DNA of 64,000 nt from UBA11612 sp965228575 (GTDB lineage: Bacteria; Pseudomonadota; Alphaproteobacteria; Rhodospirillales; Rhodospirillaceae), in assembly GCA_965228575.1 (NCBI GenBank), contig CBDDHW010000058.1, positions 10,863 to 74,862 of the forward strand. The letters run 5' to 3'. The notes under the pieces are model-generated. The model searched no databases. It was not told the DNA's origin and worked only from the letters and a program-made list of their open reading frames with translations. The position numbers and the translations under genes were made by a program. Each line of letters begins with the position of its first letter. Position 1 is the stretch's first letter. Positions 1-9,093 of the stretch are shown here, piece after piece.

Positions 1-574
1 CCATATCGTGATGTTCCGGTTCCATCACTTCGACATCTGCGCCGATCTTCCGCCATAACGATGTGACCTTCGCCACCGCTTTTTTGGTCGACGTCGGCAA
101 AGGCGTGAGAATGCACCACCGCCCATCAAACAAAGTCTCAAACCCGGCTTCAGGGCCTGAATGTTCTGTGCCGGCAATAGGGTGGCCAGGAACAAAGTGT
201 ACACCTTTTGGGATGTGCGGGGTAATTGAGCGTATGGCTTCGCATTTTACGGACCCCACATCCGTCACTATCGCGCCAGCTTTCAAATGCGGCGCGATCG
301 CTTTTGCGATCGCCGAATACGCGCTCAAAGGAGTCGCGATCACGACGAGATCGGCGCCGACGACGGCGTTTTCCGGTTTACTTATCGCTTCGTCGGCAAT
401 GCCCAGCTTGACCGCGGCCTTGCGTGTGTTCGCTTTGCGCGCGCACGCTATGATTTCCCCAGCCAAATTAGACCGGCGCATTGCTAGCGCCATAGATGAC
501 CCAATAAGGCCAATTCCAATAAACGCTACACGGCCGAAGAGCGGAGCGTTGGTCTTTCGCGGTTTTTTAGCCAC
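1..574 (-). CDS. tyrA: Prephenate/arogenate dehydrogenase, 3' end beyond window
   Basis: This enzyme oxidatively decarboxylates prephenate (or arogenate) in tyrosine synthesis, in the cytoplasm. Only the first 191 codons are present; the gene runs off the left edge. Translation of the minus strand gives an N-terminal Rossmann motif (VAFIGIGLIGSS, about residues 16-27) and the family signature GHPIAGTEHSGPEAGF about 130 residues in. The GTG start at 574 overlaps the end of hisC by 8 bp, with AGGAGG immediately before it. That spacing is unusually tight, but no other start fits because the dinucleotide-binding motif begins only 15 residues later. The overlap implies translational coupling to hisC. 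Whether prephenate or arogenate is preferred cannot be told. Confidence 0.93.
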   Translation of the reverse strand, partial: MAKKPRKTNAPLFGRVAFIGIGLIGSSMALAMRRSNLAGEIIACARKANTRKAAVKLGIADEAISKPENAVVGADLVVIATPLSAYSAIAKAIAPHLKAGAIVTDVGSVKCEAIRSITPHIPKGVHFVPGHPIAGTEHSGPEAGFETLFDGRWCILTPLPTSTKKAVAKVTSLWRKIGADVEVMEPEHHDM

Positions 575-1667
575 CCTCCTGCCCCATGAACTCTGACAAT
601 GCGTCAAGGACACGGTTCATATCGGCATCATCACCAATGGTGATGCGCAGATGATTCGGCAATCCATAATTTTCAACGCGCCGAACGAGAATTCCCTGCG
701 ATTGTAAGAAATTATCTGCGTCGGCAGCGGTCTTACCGGGGACGGTCGGAAATTCCGGGAGCACAAAATTTGCGTGCGTCTGCCCAACCTTTAAGCCTAA
801 TCCGCGGAGACGTTGCAGGGCGATATCCCGCCACTTCAAGGTATGGTTACGAACCTTCTCAATATACGCCTGGTCTCGGACAGCGGCGATCGCAGCCAGT
901 TGCGCAGCTGACGTTACGTTGAATGGAGACCTTAGGCGTCCCATCGCATCGATCATCTCTTTGGGACCGAACGCCCATCCGATTCTCAACGCGGCGAGTC
1001 CGTATATTTTCGAAAACGTTCTCATCATGACGGTGTTATGCGTTGAGCTCGCGAGTTTCACACCACTTTCGTAATCGTCAACATCAACAAATTCTGCGTA
1101 AGCGCTGTCGATGGCGAGGACAATGTCTTCACGCAATCCTGACCGGAGGCGGTTTATCTCTTCTTCCGGAAGGTACGTCCCTGTCGGGTTGTTGGGGTTC
1201 GCCAAAAAAACAACCCGAGTTCGCGGTGTCACCGCGTCCAAAATCGCATCGACATTTGCCGTTAAATTCTTTTCCGGCACAGAGATCGGTTTTGCGCCTA
1301 CACTATTGGCGTAGATCGCATACATCAGAAATCCATGCTGCGTGTGAATCACCTCATCATCCGGTCCGGCATACGCCCGGCATAGCAAACCCAGGAGCTC
1401 GTCGGATCCTGCGCCGCAAATAATACGTTCAGCGTCAAGATCGTGAACATCTGCAATCGCAGCCCTTAATTTGTCGGCCGCGCCAGGAGGATATCTGTGA
1501 AGATCCTTCGCACCTGAATTAAACGCTTCGATGGCAGACGAGCACGGCCCCAGGCCGGCTTCATTGGACGCCAGCCTGACAACGACAGCGTTACCGCTGA
1601 TTTCTGACTTCCCACCTTGATAGATCGGAATATTGAGGACCCCGGGACGGGGTTCTGGCAACGTCAT
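567..1667 (-). CDS. hisC: Histidinol-phosphate aminotransferase (class I/II PLP enzyme)
   Basis: A PLP-dependent aminotransferase of 366 residues, the usual length for HisC. It shows the Schiff-base lysine motif TFSKIYGLAALRIGW, the FLANPNNPTGTY cofactor motif, and ICGAGSDELLGLLCRAY near the front. The family transaminates histidinol phosphate. Alphaproteobacterial copies placed beside tyrA often also, or instead, transaminate aromatic keto acids, and its coupling to tyrA here suggests a role in tyrosine/phenylalanine synthesis. The ATG at 1667 has only a weak GGTGG before it. It diverges from metX across about 230 bp. The family call is firm; the in vivo substrate is inferred. Confidence 0.93.
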   Translation of the reverse strand: MTLPEPRPGVLNIPIYQGGKSEISGNAVVVRLASNEAGLGPCSSAIEAFNSGAKDLHRYPPGAADKLRAAIADVHDLDAERIICGAGSDELLGLLCRAYAGPDDEVIHTQHGFLMYAIYANSVGAKPISVPEKNLTANVDAILDAVTPRTRVVFLANPNNPTGTYLPEEEINRLRSGLREDIVLAIDSAYAEFVDVDDYESGVKLASSTHNTVMMRTFSKIYGLAALRIGWAFGPKEMIDAMGRLRSPFNVTSAAQLAAIAAVRDQAYIEKVRNHTLKWRDIALQRLRGLGLKVGQTHANFVLPEFPTVPGKTAADADNFLQSQGILVRRVENYGLPNHLRITIGDDADMNRVLDALSEFMGQEGG

Positions 1668-1726
1668 GGACCACCCTTGTGATATTCATCAAACTCAATG
1701 CGCGCCCGTACACCAGGCCACAAATT

Positions 1727-1748
1727 GGGCCAAAGTCATAGTTGGCCC
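1727..1748. promoter_or_regulatory. Inverted repeat in the hisC/metX divergent region
   Basis: GGGCCAA at 1727-1733 and TTGGCCC at 1742-1748 are perfect inverted copies separated by 8 bases. They lie between divergent hisC and metX, about 150 bp before the metX start. A TTGACA hexamer follows at 1772-1777, with a weak -10 candidate (TGTGTT) 17 bp further on. The symmetry fits a dimeric repressor or activator site, but no regulator gene is adjacent and none can be named. Only the symmetry is seen; function is inferred. Confidence 0.35.
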
Positions 1749-1897
1749 TACGCCTAAAATCAAAGAAAACATTGACATAGCGGTAACGCGGCGGTGTGTT
1801 GTGGCTTTACTGCACGCTCTGCCTGGAATGGCTCAATTCAGGCACGCATAGACCGATCCAAACGACTTCAGACCCTTTAAAAAAACTCGCGATTTCA

Positions 1898-3079
1898 ATG
1901 GCACACGATCCATCCGGACATTCTAATCCTGGCTCTAAAAGCCCAGGCGCCGAAACGGCGCTGACCCTGGATGGTCCCTTCGTCCTGCAGTCTGGAGTCG
2001 TCTTGGAGAACGCCGTGGTGGCGTATCAAACCTATGGGCGATTGAACGCAGCGCGGTCTAACTGCGTCCTCATATGCCATGCCCTCACCGGTGATCAGTA
2101 CGTGGCGGGGACCCATCCGATAACGGGTAAGCCAGGATGGTGGACTGCTCTGGTGGGTCCTGGGAAAGTTATTGATACTGATCGCTTTTTTGTCGTCTGC
2201 GCGAATGTGCTCGGCGGATGCATGGGGTCTACAGGCCCTAAGGAAATCAACCCGGACACCGGCAAACATTGGGGTCTGAGCTTCCCGGTTATTACCATCC
2301 GGGACATGGTCCATGCGCAAGTCAAACTCATCGATCATTTTGGTATCGACAAAGTTTTTTGCGTGGTGGGCGGTTCGATGGGCGCCATGCAGACTCTGGA
2401 ATGGGCTCACCGGTACCCTGAGCGCGTATTCTCGGCGATTCCGATAGCAGGCTCATATCGCCATTCCGCACAAAACATTGCGTTCCACGAGGTTGGGCGC
2501 CAGGCGATTATGGCCGATCCAGATTGGAGCCAAGGAAACTACTTAGAGAAAGGCACGAACCCCCAACGTGGGCTTGCGGTCGCGCGTATGTCCGCTCACA
2601 TCACATATCTATCGGAGACAGCGCTTCATAGAAAATTCGGACGCCGATTGCAGGATCGAGATACGCCAGCCTATGGGTTTGACGCCGACTTTCAAGTAGA
2701 GAGCTACTTACGTCACCAGGGTTACACGTTCGTGGATCGGTTCGATGCGAATTCGTACCTCTATATCACGCGCGCGATGGATTATTTCGATTTGGCTGCG
2801 GAAAACAATGGTGTACTCGCGGCCGCATTCAAACGTTCTCCGGTTCGTTTTTGTGTAATTTCGTTTTCCTCGGACTGGCTTTTTCCGACCGCAGAAAGCC
2901 GAACAATTGTTAGGGCATTAAACGCTGTGCCCGCAAACGTTAGCTTTGTCGAAATAGAATCAGACAAAGGCCATGACGCTTTTCTTTTGGACGAGCCGGA
3001 GTTCCATAAGACTCTACACGGATTTATCAATGGATCAGCTGAAGCGCACGGTTTGCTCCTGGAGACGACGGACCAATGA
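1898..3079 (+). CDS. metX: Homoserine O-acetyl/succinyltransferase MetX
   Basis: Transfers an acyl group from acyl-CoA to L-homoserine, the first committed step of methionine synthesis. The 393-residue product is an alpha/beta-hydrolase-fold protein with the nucleophile elbow GGSMGAMQTLEW, the aspartate in SSDWLFPTAESR and the histidine in KGHDAFLLDEP. It also carries the family motifs ICHALTGDQYVAG and VLGGCMGSTGP. An in-frame ATG exists upstream at 1796, but the 34 residues it adds do not look like a MetX N-terminus, so ATG 1898 is preferred although no good ribosome site precedes it. The stop overlaps the metW start by 4 bp (ATGA). Acetyl versus succinyl specificity cannot be judged by eye. 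Confidence 0.95.
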   Translation: MAHDPSGHSNPGSKSPGAETALTLDGPFVLQSGVVLENAVVAYQTYGRLNAARSNCVLICHALTGDQYVAGTHPITGKPGWWTALVGPGKVIDTDRFFVVCANVLGGCMGSTGPKEINPDTGKHWGLSFPVITIRDMVHAQVKLIDHFGIDKVFCVVGGSMGAMQTLEWAHRYPERVFSAIPIAGSYRHSAQNIAFHEVGRQAIMADPDWSQGNYLEKGTNPQRGLAVARMSAHITYLSETALHRKFGRRLQDRDTPAYGFDADFQVESYLRHQGYTFVDRFDANSYLYITRAMDYFDLAAENNGVLAAAFKRSPVRFCVISFSSDWLFPTAESRTIVRALNAVPANVSFVEIESDKGHDAFLLDEPEFHKTLHGFINGSAEAHGLLLETTDQ

Positions 3080-3729
3080 AACAGGCGCATTCTCACGAAA
3101 GCAACACAGCCAATCGAACGCCAGCGTCAATTCGCGTCGATCTACAACAAGTCGCCGACCTAGTTCCCGCTGGTAGCCGCGTTCTTGATGTGGGTTGCGG
3201 TGAAGGCACACTATTAGCCTATTTGAGAAAAGTTAAAGATGTCGATGGCCGCGGTCTTGAACTGTCGATGGAGCGCGTGCGGGCGGCCGTCAGTCAAGGA
3301 TTACCGGTCATCCAGGGAGATTTGGAAACCGACCTTATCGACTACCCCGAAGATTCATTCGATTACGTTATTTTGAGTCAAACGTTGCAAGCGACACACA
3401 ACCCACAGACCGTCATTGAAGAAATGTTGCGAATTGGTCGCCGTGCCATCGTATCCTTTCCAAACTTCGGCCATTGGCGCGTGCGATTTTCGATTATGTT
3501 TGGCGGACGCATGCCGGTAACGCCAACTCTCGGAGACGCTTGGTACGACACACCCAACATTCATCTGTGCACCATTCTCGATTTTATCGAGCTGTGCGAT
3601 CAGTCGGGTGTACGAATAGAAAGCAGTTTTGCACTGGATGGGCTTGGCCGACGACGATCATTTGCGGCCACAAATATCCTTGCCAACGTACTAAGTGAAC
3701 AAGCGCTTTTTGTTTTAACTCGCGCGTGA
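3076..3729 (+). CDS. metW: Methionine biosynthesis protein MetW
   Basis: A 217-residue protein with a class I SAM-methyltransferase fold. Motif I is RVLDVGCGEGTLLAYL near residue 40, followed by GRGLELSMERVRAAVSQGL. MetW is known to pair with MetX, and the two are needed together for homoserine acylation in several proteobacteria. The ATGA overlap with metX fits co-translation into a complex. Its 3' end meets the convergent methyltransferase gene with only 4 bp between. Length and sequence are typical and no defect is seen. Confidence 0.94.
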   Translation: MKQAHSHESNTANRTPASIRVDLQQVADLVPAGSRVLDVGCGEGTLLAYLRKVKDVDGRGLELSMERVRAAVSQGLPVIQGDLETDLIDYPEDSFDYVILSQTLQATHNPQTVIEEMLRIGRRAIVSFPNFGHWRVRFSIMFGGRMPVTPTLGDAWYDTPNIHLCTILDFIELCDQSGVRIESSFALDGLGRRRSFAATNILANVLSEQALFVLTRA

Positions 3730-3733
3730 CGCC

Positions 3734-4483
3734 TTAAATTGAATCCCGACTGCGGCCCACATCTCCGCCGGCCGGCCGCGCAAGAATTCTTTTCCGCTTT
3801 GCACGCGCAGCCGCACCACCAAAAGGTGCGGCATAAATTTGCTTCTCAGCTTCTACCGCCAACAGGCCGGCAAATCCGGGCCATAGCTTGACGCCCGCAC
3901 GCTCAAACATAGGCGCAAAACTTCTAAATCCTCTCCACAAGACAGGTGGGACAAATAAAAAGCCTGTTGTTTCTACGGGTACAAACAAATTATCTCTTAG
4001 TAATTGTGTAATTTGAGAAGCAGAGAACGGCCGACCTAAAGCAAACGGCGTTCCTTCCGCGCGCGCCCATAATCCGCGGCGGTTTGCGACCACCACCAGC
4101 AAGCGTCCTCCATCGGCCAGGATTCTCCAGCATTCGCGCAACATCGCCCGAAGATGAGAGCTGCCTTCCAAACAATGGACAAGAAGAATTCGGTCGACCG
4201 ATCGATCGGCAAAAGGCAGCCCCTGTTCGTCGGCGAGCGTCGCCAAATTTCCGCCGTTATAGGGCCAGCGAAGAACACCCTGACCCGACGGCATAGCTAC
4301 AAGGGTTCGCTCGGTTTCGCCAGCAAGGGAGTCCAAAAACGGGCCTGGAAAACCAATGCCTAGAACCCTCATCCCTGCGAGATTAGGCCAAATATCGCGC
4401 AGGCGTTGAGCGGTGAGCCGGGCGACGAACTGTCCCCTTGGGCTGGCGTAATAGTCGCGAAGATCGACGACGTCATTCCACAT
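3734..4483 (-). CDS. SAM-dependent methyltransferase domain protein
   Basis: About 249 residues, starting MWNDVVDLRDYYASPRG. It resembles an alphaproteobacterial class I methyltransferase family of unknown substrate. Motif I is atypical (MRVLGIGFPGPFLDSLAG instead of a DxGxG loop). The later motifs are recognisable: LPFADRSVDRILLVHCLE, then ECWRILADGGRLLVVVANRRG. The reading frame stays open 16 codons further up to an ATG at 4531, but those residues are not family-like, so ATG 4483 is chosen. It is convergent with metW and divergent from the prepilin gene at 4702; the 218 bp between shows no other feature. Substrate unknown. Confidence 0.75.
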   Translation of the reverse strand: MWNDVVDLRDYYASPRGQFVARLTAQRLRDIWPNLAGMRVLGIGFPGPFLDSLAGETERTLVAMPSGQGVLRWPYNGGNLATLADEQGLPFADRSVDRILLVHCLEGSSHLRAMLRECWRILADGGRLLVVVANRRGLWARAEGTPFALGRPFSASQITQLLRDNLFVPVETTGFLFVPPVLWRGFRSFAPMFERAGVKLWPGFAGLLAVEAEKQIYAAPFGGAAARAKRKRILARPAGGDVGRSRDSI

Positions 4484-4701
4484 CCCCGGGCCATAGCATA
4501 AGGCCGCCCACGACGGCAGGGTCGTCAGCACTTAGACGGTGGGGTTTCCACCTAACCCATTGAAATTCTGAGTTTAATACTTGCTTGAACTCCCCAAATC
4601 AACCAAACTCGAACCTTAATTTTGGTCATTCGGACGTGCACTTCTGAGGGGTATTCGATATCCTGAAACTCGCATGTTCGTTGTTTTTCTAGGGGACGAG
4701 A

Positions 4702-5460
4702 ATGACGGCGCCACTTGAGCGTAAAAGGGGTTTTACGCTCATTGAAATCGCGATTGTGCTCGTGGTCATCGGCCTGCTTCTCTCGGGCGGGCTGCTCGCC
4801 GTCGCGCCAGTTCTTCAAAGTAGTCGAGTCACTGAAACGAATAGCAAGCTGGACCTAATTGAGGACGCGCTTCTCCTTTACGCCCTTAGAAATAGCTGTT
4901 TGCCATGTCCCGCTACGGGCAATCTAGCATCTACCAACGCCAACGCGGGCCTAGCCGTCGACGATACTCAAGGGGCTTACCAGGTTGCATGTGCCACGGA
5001 CGCTTGTACGAACTTGGCTCAAGGCGTGGTGCCGTGGCGTAACCTGGGCCTTTCGGAGGCGGATGCTACTGATGGTTTCGGATACCGAATTAGCTATGCT
5101 GTCACTAGCAACCTAGCTCAAGCGCCGAATATGGAGCGGGTTGGTACGGTATATCCACAAGGCACGCTCGTGGTGAACAATAGACAGGCTGTAGATCTCA
5201 CAGCTGTCGAACAGGCCGCTTATGTGCTTTTGAGTCACGGACCGGATGGCAGCCTCGGCTTCGCAACAACATCTGGCGTTCAAAAAATTGATCCAAATGG
5301 GTCTGCCAATCAACTCGACAACTCCAATGGTACACCATTTGTTCAAGATGAACTGTTCGGCATAACCGGAGCAAACTATTTTGACGATATAGTTCGATGG
5401 AGAACCGGACCGATTATTGTCCAACTCTGCGGCGTAGGCCGCTGTGGAAACCCGAGTTAA
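4702..5460 (+). CDS. Prepilin-like minor pilin (type IV/MSHA type)
   Basis: A 252-residue type IV prepilin-like protein. A short basic leader ends at the prepilin-peptidase site KRG^FTLIEIAIVLVVIG (cleavage after Gly10, Glu5 of the mature form present), followed by the hydrophobic N-terminal helix. Further on, SCLPCPATGN, VVPWRNLGL and DGFGYRISYAV resemble a minor-pilin family found in MSHA-like clusters. Cysteines in the C-terminal half suggest disulfides. AGGGGACGAGA lies just before the ATG. It heads a rightward group with a lytic transglycosylase, pilT and pilU. It probably sits at the pilus tip or primes assembly; that role is inferred. Confidence 0.85.
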   Translation: MTAPLERKRGFTLIEIAIVLVVIGLLLSGGLLAVAPVLQSSRVTETNSKLDLIEDALLLYALRNSCLPCPATGNLASTNANAGLAVDDTQGAYQVACATDACTNLAQGVVPWRNLGLSEADATDGFGYRISYAVTSNLAQAPNMERVGTVYPQGTLVVNNRQAVDLTAVEQAAYVLLSHGPDGSLGFATTSGVQKIDPNGSANQLDNSNGTPFVQDELFGITGANYFDDIVRWRTGPIIVQLCGVGRCGNPS

Positions 5461-5517
5461 ACAATCGACATGGCGCATACTCTCAATGTCAGCGCCATAA
5501 AATCGAGGAATCAATTC

Positions 5518-6699
5518 ATGTCCGTGCATTGCAAATTACACACCGTGCAAAAAGCCCTTTGCCATATTGTGATCGCTGCCACCTTTCTGTTTGGCGGGGC
5601 AACAATGCTGTACGCACAAGATATCTCCGACGACCTGCAATGTCTCCGCTACCTTCAAAGCTATGAACGAAGCATAAATATTCCTCGCGGCTTACTTATC
5701 GCCATTGCGTTCGTTGAATCTGGCCGCACTACTGATCGTGGAAATTCCGTGCCCTGGCCGTGGACAATCAATGCTGGCGGTACAGGACAATTTTTTGACA
5801 CCAAGGCTGAGGCGGTCGCAGAGGCCCAAAGATTACTTGATGCCGGCCAACGTTCAATCGACGTAGGATGCATGCAAATAAATTTACGGTACCATCCAAA
5901 TGCGTTTCGGAATCTTGAAGAAGCGTTTGATCCTGCTCGAAATGTTGCGTATGGCGCGCAGTTTCTACGCTCCCTGCACCGCCTCCAAGGGTCATGGAGA
6001 AAAGCCGTTGAGCGATACCACTCGTCGGATGATGGCCGGCGCGAACAATACCGTGATCGCGTACTCGCGCGCTGGAGCGAAGACGCGCGTTCAATCGTTA
6101 TGAACGCAGCCTTAGCTGTAGATACCGACACCCCGTACCACAGGGCCATAAAAGACTACGCCGCTGGTCGGTATACCGAGGCCCTGGACAAATATCAGGC
6201 TATTGTCGATGAGGAGCCCACCGATCGCACAGCGCTGTTAGGGCTCGCTATGAGTTACGAGAGTTTAGGTCGAACGGATGAATCCCGCATGGCCTATGGA
6301 CGGTACCTCGCCCTCGAACCATCAAACCAAAGCGTGCTCTCCCATGTTCTCCGTCAGTCTTTGGATCAACCTCACGACCAAGCAAGATCTGATTTGATGG
6401 AGCTAACCAATGCCGGCGTGAGAAATGCCGAGGTCATGGCGGCGTTATCCGAAGTCTCTGTAGCTTTGGGAGACGATGAAGCCGCGCTCGAATACGCGTC
6501 AAATGCAATTCAGTCAGCACCCGATGTTACCATGTATTATTTAAATGCAGGCGTACTTGCAGACCGGCTTAACCGCGCGTCCGTGGCCGTCGCATTTTAT
6601 GAGCAGTTTTTAAATCGATATTCCGCTGAATCAGTGTTTGTAGACACACCCATAGACGGAATTCGAGATCGACTGAAATACTTGCGCGATAGGCTCTAG
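5518..6699 (+). CDS. Secreted lytic transglycosylase (SLT) with TPR repeats
   Basis: A 393-residue exported protein. A signal peptide ends near LYAQ (about residue 34). A soluble-lytic-transglycosylase domain follows, with the catalytic glutamate in AIAFVESGR and the SLT motifs VGCMQINLRYHP and NVAYGAQFLRSL. The C-terminal half holds tetratricopeptide helices (for example AIKDYAAGRYTEALDKYQAI). ATG 5518 is chosen because GAGG sits 9 bases upstream and the signal peptide starts there; an in-frame ATG at 5470 has no ribosome site. Between a prepilin and pilT, it probably opens the peptidoglycan for the pilus. Confidence 0.88.
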   Translation: MSVHCKLHTVQKALCHIVIAATFLFGGATMLYAQDISDDLQCLRYLQSYERSINIPRGLLIAIAFVESGRTTDRGNSVPWPWTINAGGTGQFFDTKAEAVAEAQRLLDAGQRSIDVGCMQINLRYHPNAFRNLEEAFDPARNVAYGAQFLRSLHRLQGSWRKAVERYHSSDDGRREQYRDRVLARWSEDARSIVMNAALAVDTDTPYHRAIKDYAAGRYTEALDKYQAIVDEEPTDRTALLGLAMSYESLGRTDESRMAYGRYLALEPSNQSVLSHVLRQSLDQPHDQARSDLMELTNAGVRNAEVMAALSEVSVALGDDEAALEYASNAIQSAPDVTMYYLNAGVLADRLNRASVAVAFYEQFLNRYSAESVFVDTPIDGIRDRLKYLRDRL

Positions 6700-6751
6700 A
6701 GAGCCCGAAGTAATTGAGGACCGAAAACAACCGACCAGACGGGGCAGCATC

Positions 6752-7909
6752 ATGGAAATCACCGAACTCTTAGCCTTTTCTCAAAAAAACAAGGCGTCCG
6801 ACCTTCATATCGTCAGCCGCAAAGAGCCCATGGCGCGCATTGACGGAGGCCTGAAACCAATAAAGACCGGCGACCTGGACGCTGACGAAGTCAAGAACAT
6901 GATTTATTCAATCATGACCGAAGAGCAACGCTCTGAGTTTGAGGCGGAGAAAGAAATCGATTTCGCCATTGCCTTTGGTGAGGAGTCGCGGTTTCGCGTC
7001 AACGCTTACACGACCACGACCGGCATGGCCGCCGCTTTTCGCGAGATCCCCACAAAAATTCCCAATATGGAGCAACTAAACTGCCCCGAGATATTCAAAA
7101 CATTCTCTGAATTGGAGCGTGGTTTGGTGCTTGTGACCGGGCCAACGGGATCGGGTAAATCAACGACGCTCGCAGCCATGATCGACCATATGAATGAAAA
7201 TACAGATCGTCACATTCTCACGGTTGAAGACCCCGTTGAATTTGTTCACGGCAAGAAACGTGCCCTGATCAATCACCGTGAGGTGGGACGGCATACAAAA
7301 TCATTTTCGCGCGCCCTTAAAAGTGCGCTGCGCGAAGATCCAGACGTTATTTTGGTGGGGGAGATGCGCGACCATGAAACGATTTCATTAGCGCTAACGG
7401 CTGCGGAAACTGGTCACCTCGTCATGGGAACGCTCCATACAAGTTCAGCCGCCAAAACCGTCGACCGCATCATCGATGTGTTTCCCGCTGGGGATAAAGA
7501 AATGGTTCGCTCTATGATTGCCAGCTCACTCCAGGCTGTTATTAGCCAGGTTCTTCTCAAAAGGAAGGGCGGAGGGCGAGCCGCGGCTCATGAAATTATG
7601 GTCGGAACATCGGCTGTTCGAAATCTCATCCGCGAAGCCAAAATTCCACAAATTTACTCGATGATTCAAGTTGGGCAGCGTTACGGTATGCAAACAATGG
7701 ATGACGCGATTAAGAAATTGGTCGATGAAGGCGTTGTTGATATGGGCCAAGCTGAAGAAATGGCAAAGTCCCTGAGTGACGATGGCGAGGCGCCGGGTGG
7801 CCAGCAGACGCCGGCCGGTGGCGGCAAAGCGGCGGCTCCGCCGCCGCCCGCACCGGATGCTAAGCCTGCCGCGGCAAGCGCACCGAAAAAATCTCGCTCT
7901 ATGTTTTAA
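6752..7909 (+). CDS. pilT: Pilus retraction ATPase PilT
   Basis: A cytoplasmic hexameric secretion-type ATPase of 385 residues that powers pilus depolymerisation. It shows KASDLHIVSRKEPMARIDG at the front, Walker A LVTGPTGSGKSTTLAAM, the Asp box ILTVEDPVEFVH, Walker B DPDVILVGEMRD and the His box ETGHLVMGTLHT. The PilT-typical GGGRAAAHEIM follows. The last 45 residues are a low-complexity Pro/Ala/Gly tail ending KKSRSMF, longer than usual. It is followed after about 40 bp by pilU, and both lie downstream of a prepilin and a transglycosylase gene. Confidence 0.95.
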   Translation: MEITELLAFSQKNKASDLHIVSRKEPMARIDGGLKPIKTGDLDADEVKNMIYSIMTEEQRSEFEAEKEIDFAIAFGEESRFRVNAYTTTTGMAAAFREIPTKIPNMEQLNCPEIFKTFSELERGLVLVTGPTGSGKSTTLAAMIDHMNENTDRHILTVEDPVEFVHGKKRALINHREVGRHTKSFSRALKSALREDPDVILVGEMRDHETISLALTAAETGHLVMGTLHTSSAAKTVDRIIDVFPAGDKEMVRSMIASSLQAVISQVLLKRKGGGRAAAHEIMVGTSAVRNLIREAKIPQIYSMIQVGQRYGMQTMDDAIKKLVDEGVVDMGQAEEMAKSLSDDGEAPGGQQTPAGGGKAAAPPPPAPDAKPAAASAPKKSRSMF

Positions 7910-7951
7910 AAAATGCCTTAGCGCAACAATAAGAATCCATTGGGGGACGTC

Positions 7952-9079
7952 ATGGTCGATTCTGAGTTTCAATCTTGGTTAAAAGAGCTCGCTAGTCCTG
8001 GCGGTTCGGATCTTTACATAACAGCACACGCCCCACCAGCCTGGCGCGGTGACAAAGGCTTTGTGAATCTTAGAGAGCAACCTTTAACCCCGGAGGAAGT
8101 ACAAAAAATCATCTCGTCCTTCCTGAACGAGAAACAGCTGAGTGAGTTTGAAGCGACCGGCGAGTTCAATATGGCCCTCGTTCAAGATGGGGTGGGACGC
8201 TTTCGACTAAACTTATTTAAACAAAGACAAATGCCTGGGATCGTCGCCCGCATCATTCGCGCCGAGATCCCGACCTTGGATAGTTTGAAATTACCCTCTC
8301 TTTTTGGCGACCTTGTCATGGAGAAACGGGGATTGATCTTTGTGGTTGGTGGAACCGGATCGGGGAAATCAACCACATTGGCTGCGATGATCGGTCATCG
8401 AAATGAAACCGCTCCAGGGCATATTATTACGATCGAAGACCCTGTCGAGTTTGTCCACGATCATAAAAAATGCATTGTCACCCAACGCGAAGTGGGGGTG
8501 GATACCGACTCATTTGATGCCGCGCTTAAGAATACGTTACGGCAACATCCCGATCTTATTTTGATCGGTGAGATTCGCGATATGACAACGATGGAACATG
8601 CTATCAACATCGCAGAAACCGGGCATCTTGCGATGGCAACGCTTCATGCAAACAATGCAAACCAGGCTATTGAACGGGTGGTGAATTTCTTCCCCAACGA
8701 AATGCACCATCAGATTTTATTAAATCTATCCTTAAATTTGCGCGGCATTATTTCGCAGCGCCTTGTCCCTAAACAAGGCGGAGGCCGTGCCGCGGCGCTC
8801 GAAATTCTTTTAAACCAAGGGTACGTCAAAGAACTTATAAGCAAGGGCGACGTCAAAGAACTCAAGAAAGTTATGGAAGACAACGAAGCTAATGGCATGC
8901 AGACCTTTGATCAGGCGTTGTTAAAGCTCTTTAAGGAAGGCGCCATTGACGAAGAAACCGCCATGGCCGAAGCCGACAATGTTGGCGATCTGAAATTGAA
9001 GATGAAGCAAGCAGATGTCACCGGCGGAAAGGGCGGCGGCCTGAAGGACATGGACACGTCCAAACTTTCACTCGGTTAG
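7952..9079 (+). CDS. pilU: PilT-like retraction ATPase PilU
   Basis: A 375-residue paralogue of PilT. Walker A is VVGGTGSGKSTTLAAMIGH, the Asp box TIEDPVEFVHDHKKC, Walker B HPDLILIGEIRD and the His box AETGHLAMATLHANN. PilU works with PilT to raise retraction force and depends on it in the cases studied. ATG 7952 is chosen because GGGGGAC lies just before it; a TTG at 7940 is a weaker choice. The tail (KGGGLKDMDTSKLSLG) matches typical PilU endings. It converges on the leftward ABC ATPase gene with 14 bp between stops and no visible terminator. Confidence 0.93.
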   Translation: MVDSEFQSWLKELASPGGSDLYITAHAPPAWRGDKGFVNLREQPLTPEEVQKIISSFLNEKQLSEFEATGEFNMALVQDGVGRFRLNLFKQRQMPGIVARIIRAEIPTLDSLKLPSLFGDLVMEKRGLIFVVGGTGSGKSTTLAAMIGHRNETAPGHIITIEDPVEFVHDHKKCIVTQREVGVDTDSFDAALKNTLRQHPDLILIGEIRDMTTMEHAINIAETGHLAMATLHANNANQAIERVVNFFPNEMHHQILLNLSLNLRGIISQRLVPKQGGGRAAALEILLNQGYVKELISKGDVKELKKVMEDNEANGMQTFDQALLKLFKEGAIDEETAMAEADNVGDLKLKMKQADVTGGKGGGLKDMDTSKLSLG

Positions 9080-9093
9080 TTAGAATATTTCGC

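Noticed and set aside
63..596. Long open frame on the plus strand at the left end
   Set aside because: It lies opposite tyrA, whose minus-strand translation has clear prephenate dehydrogenase motifs; the plus frame has none.
1796..1897. Upstream extension of metX to ATG 1796
   Set aside because: The extra 34 residues are unlike MetX N-termini and overlap the likely control region.
1750..1897. SAM riboswitch in the metX leader
   Set aside because: I could not match the pattern of SAM-I, SAM-II or SAM-V by eye; only simple hairpins are visible. A covariance search would decide.
7776..7982. Arg-rich frame over the end of pilT
   Set aside because: It is the shifted reading of the Pro/Ala/Gly-rich PilT tail, with no independent features.
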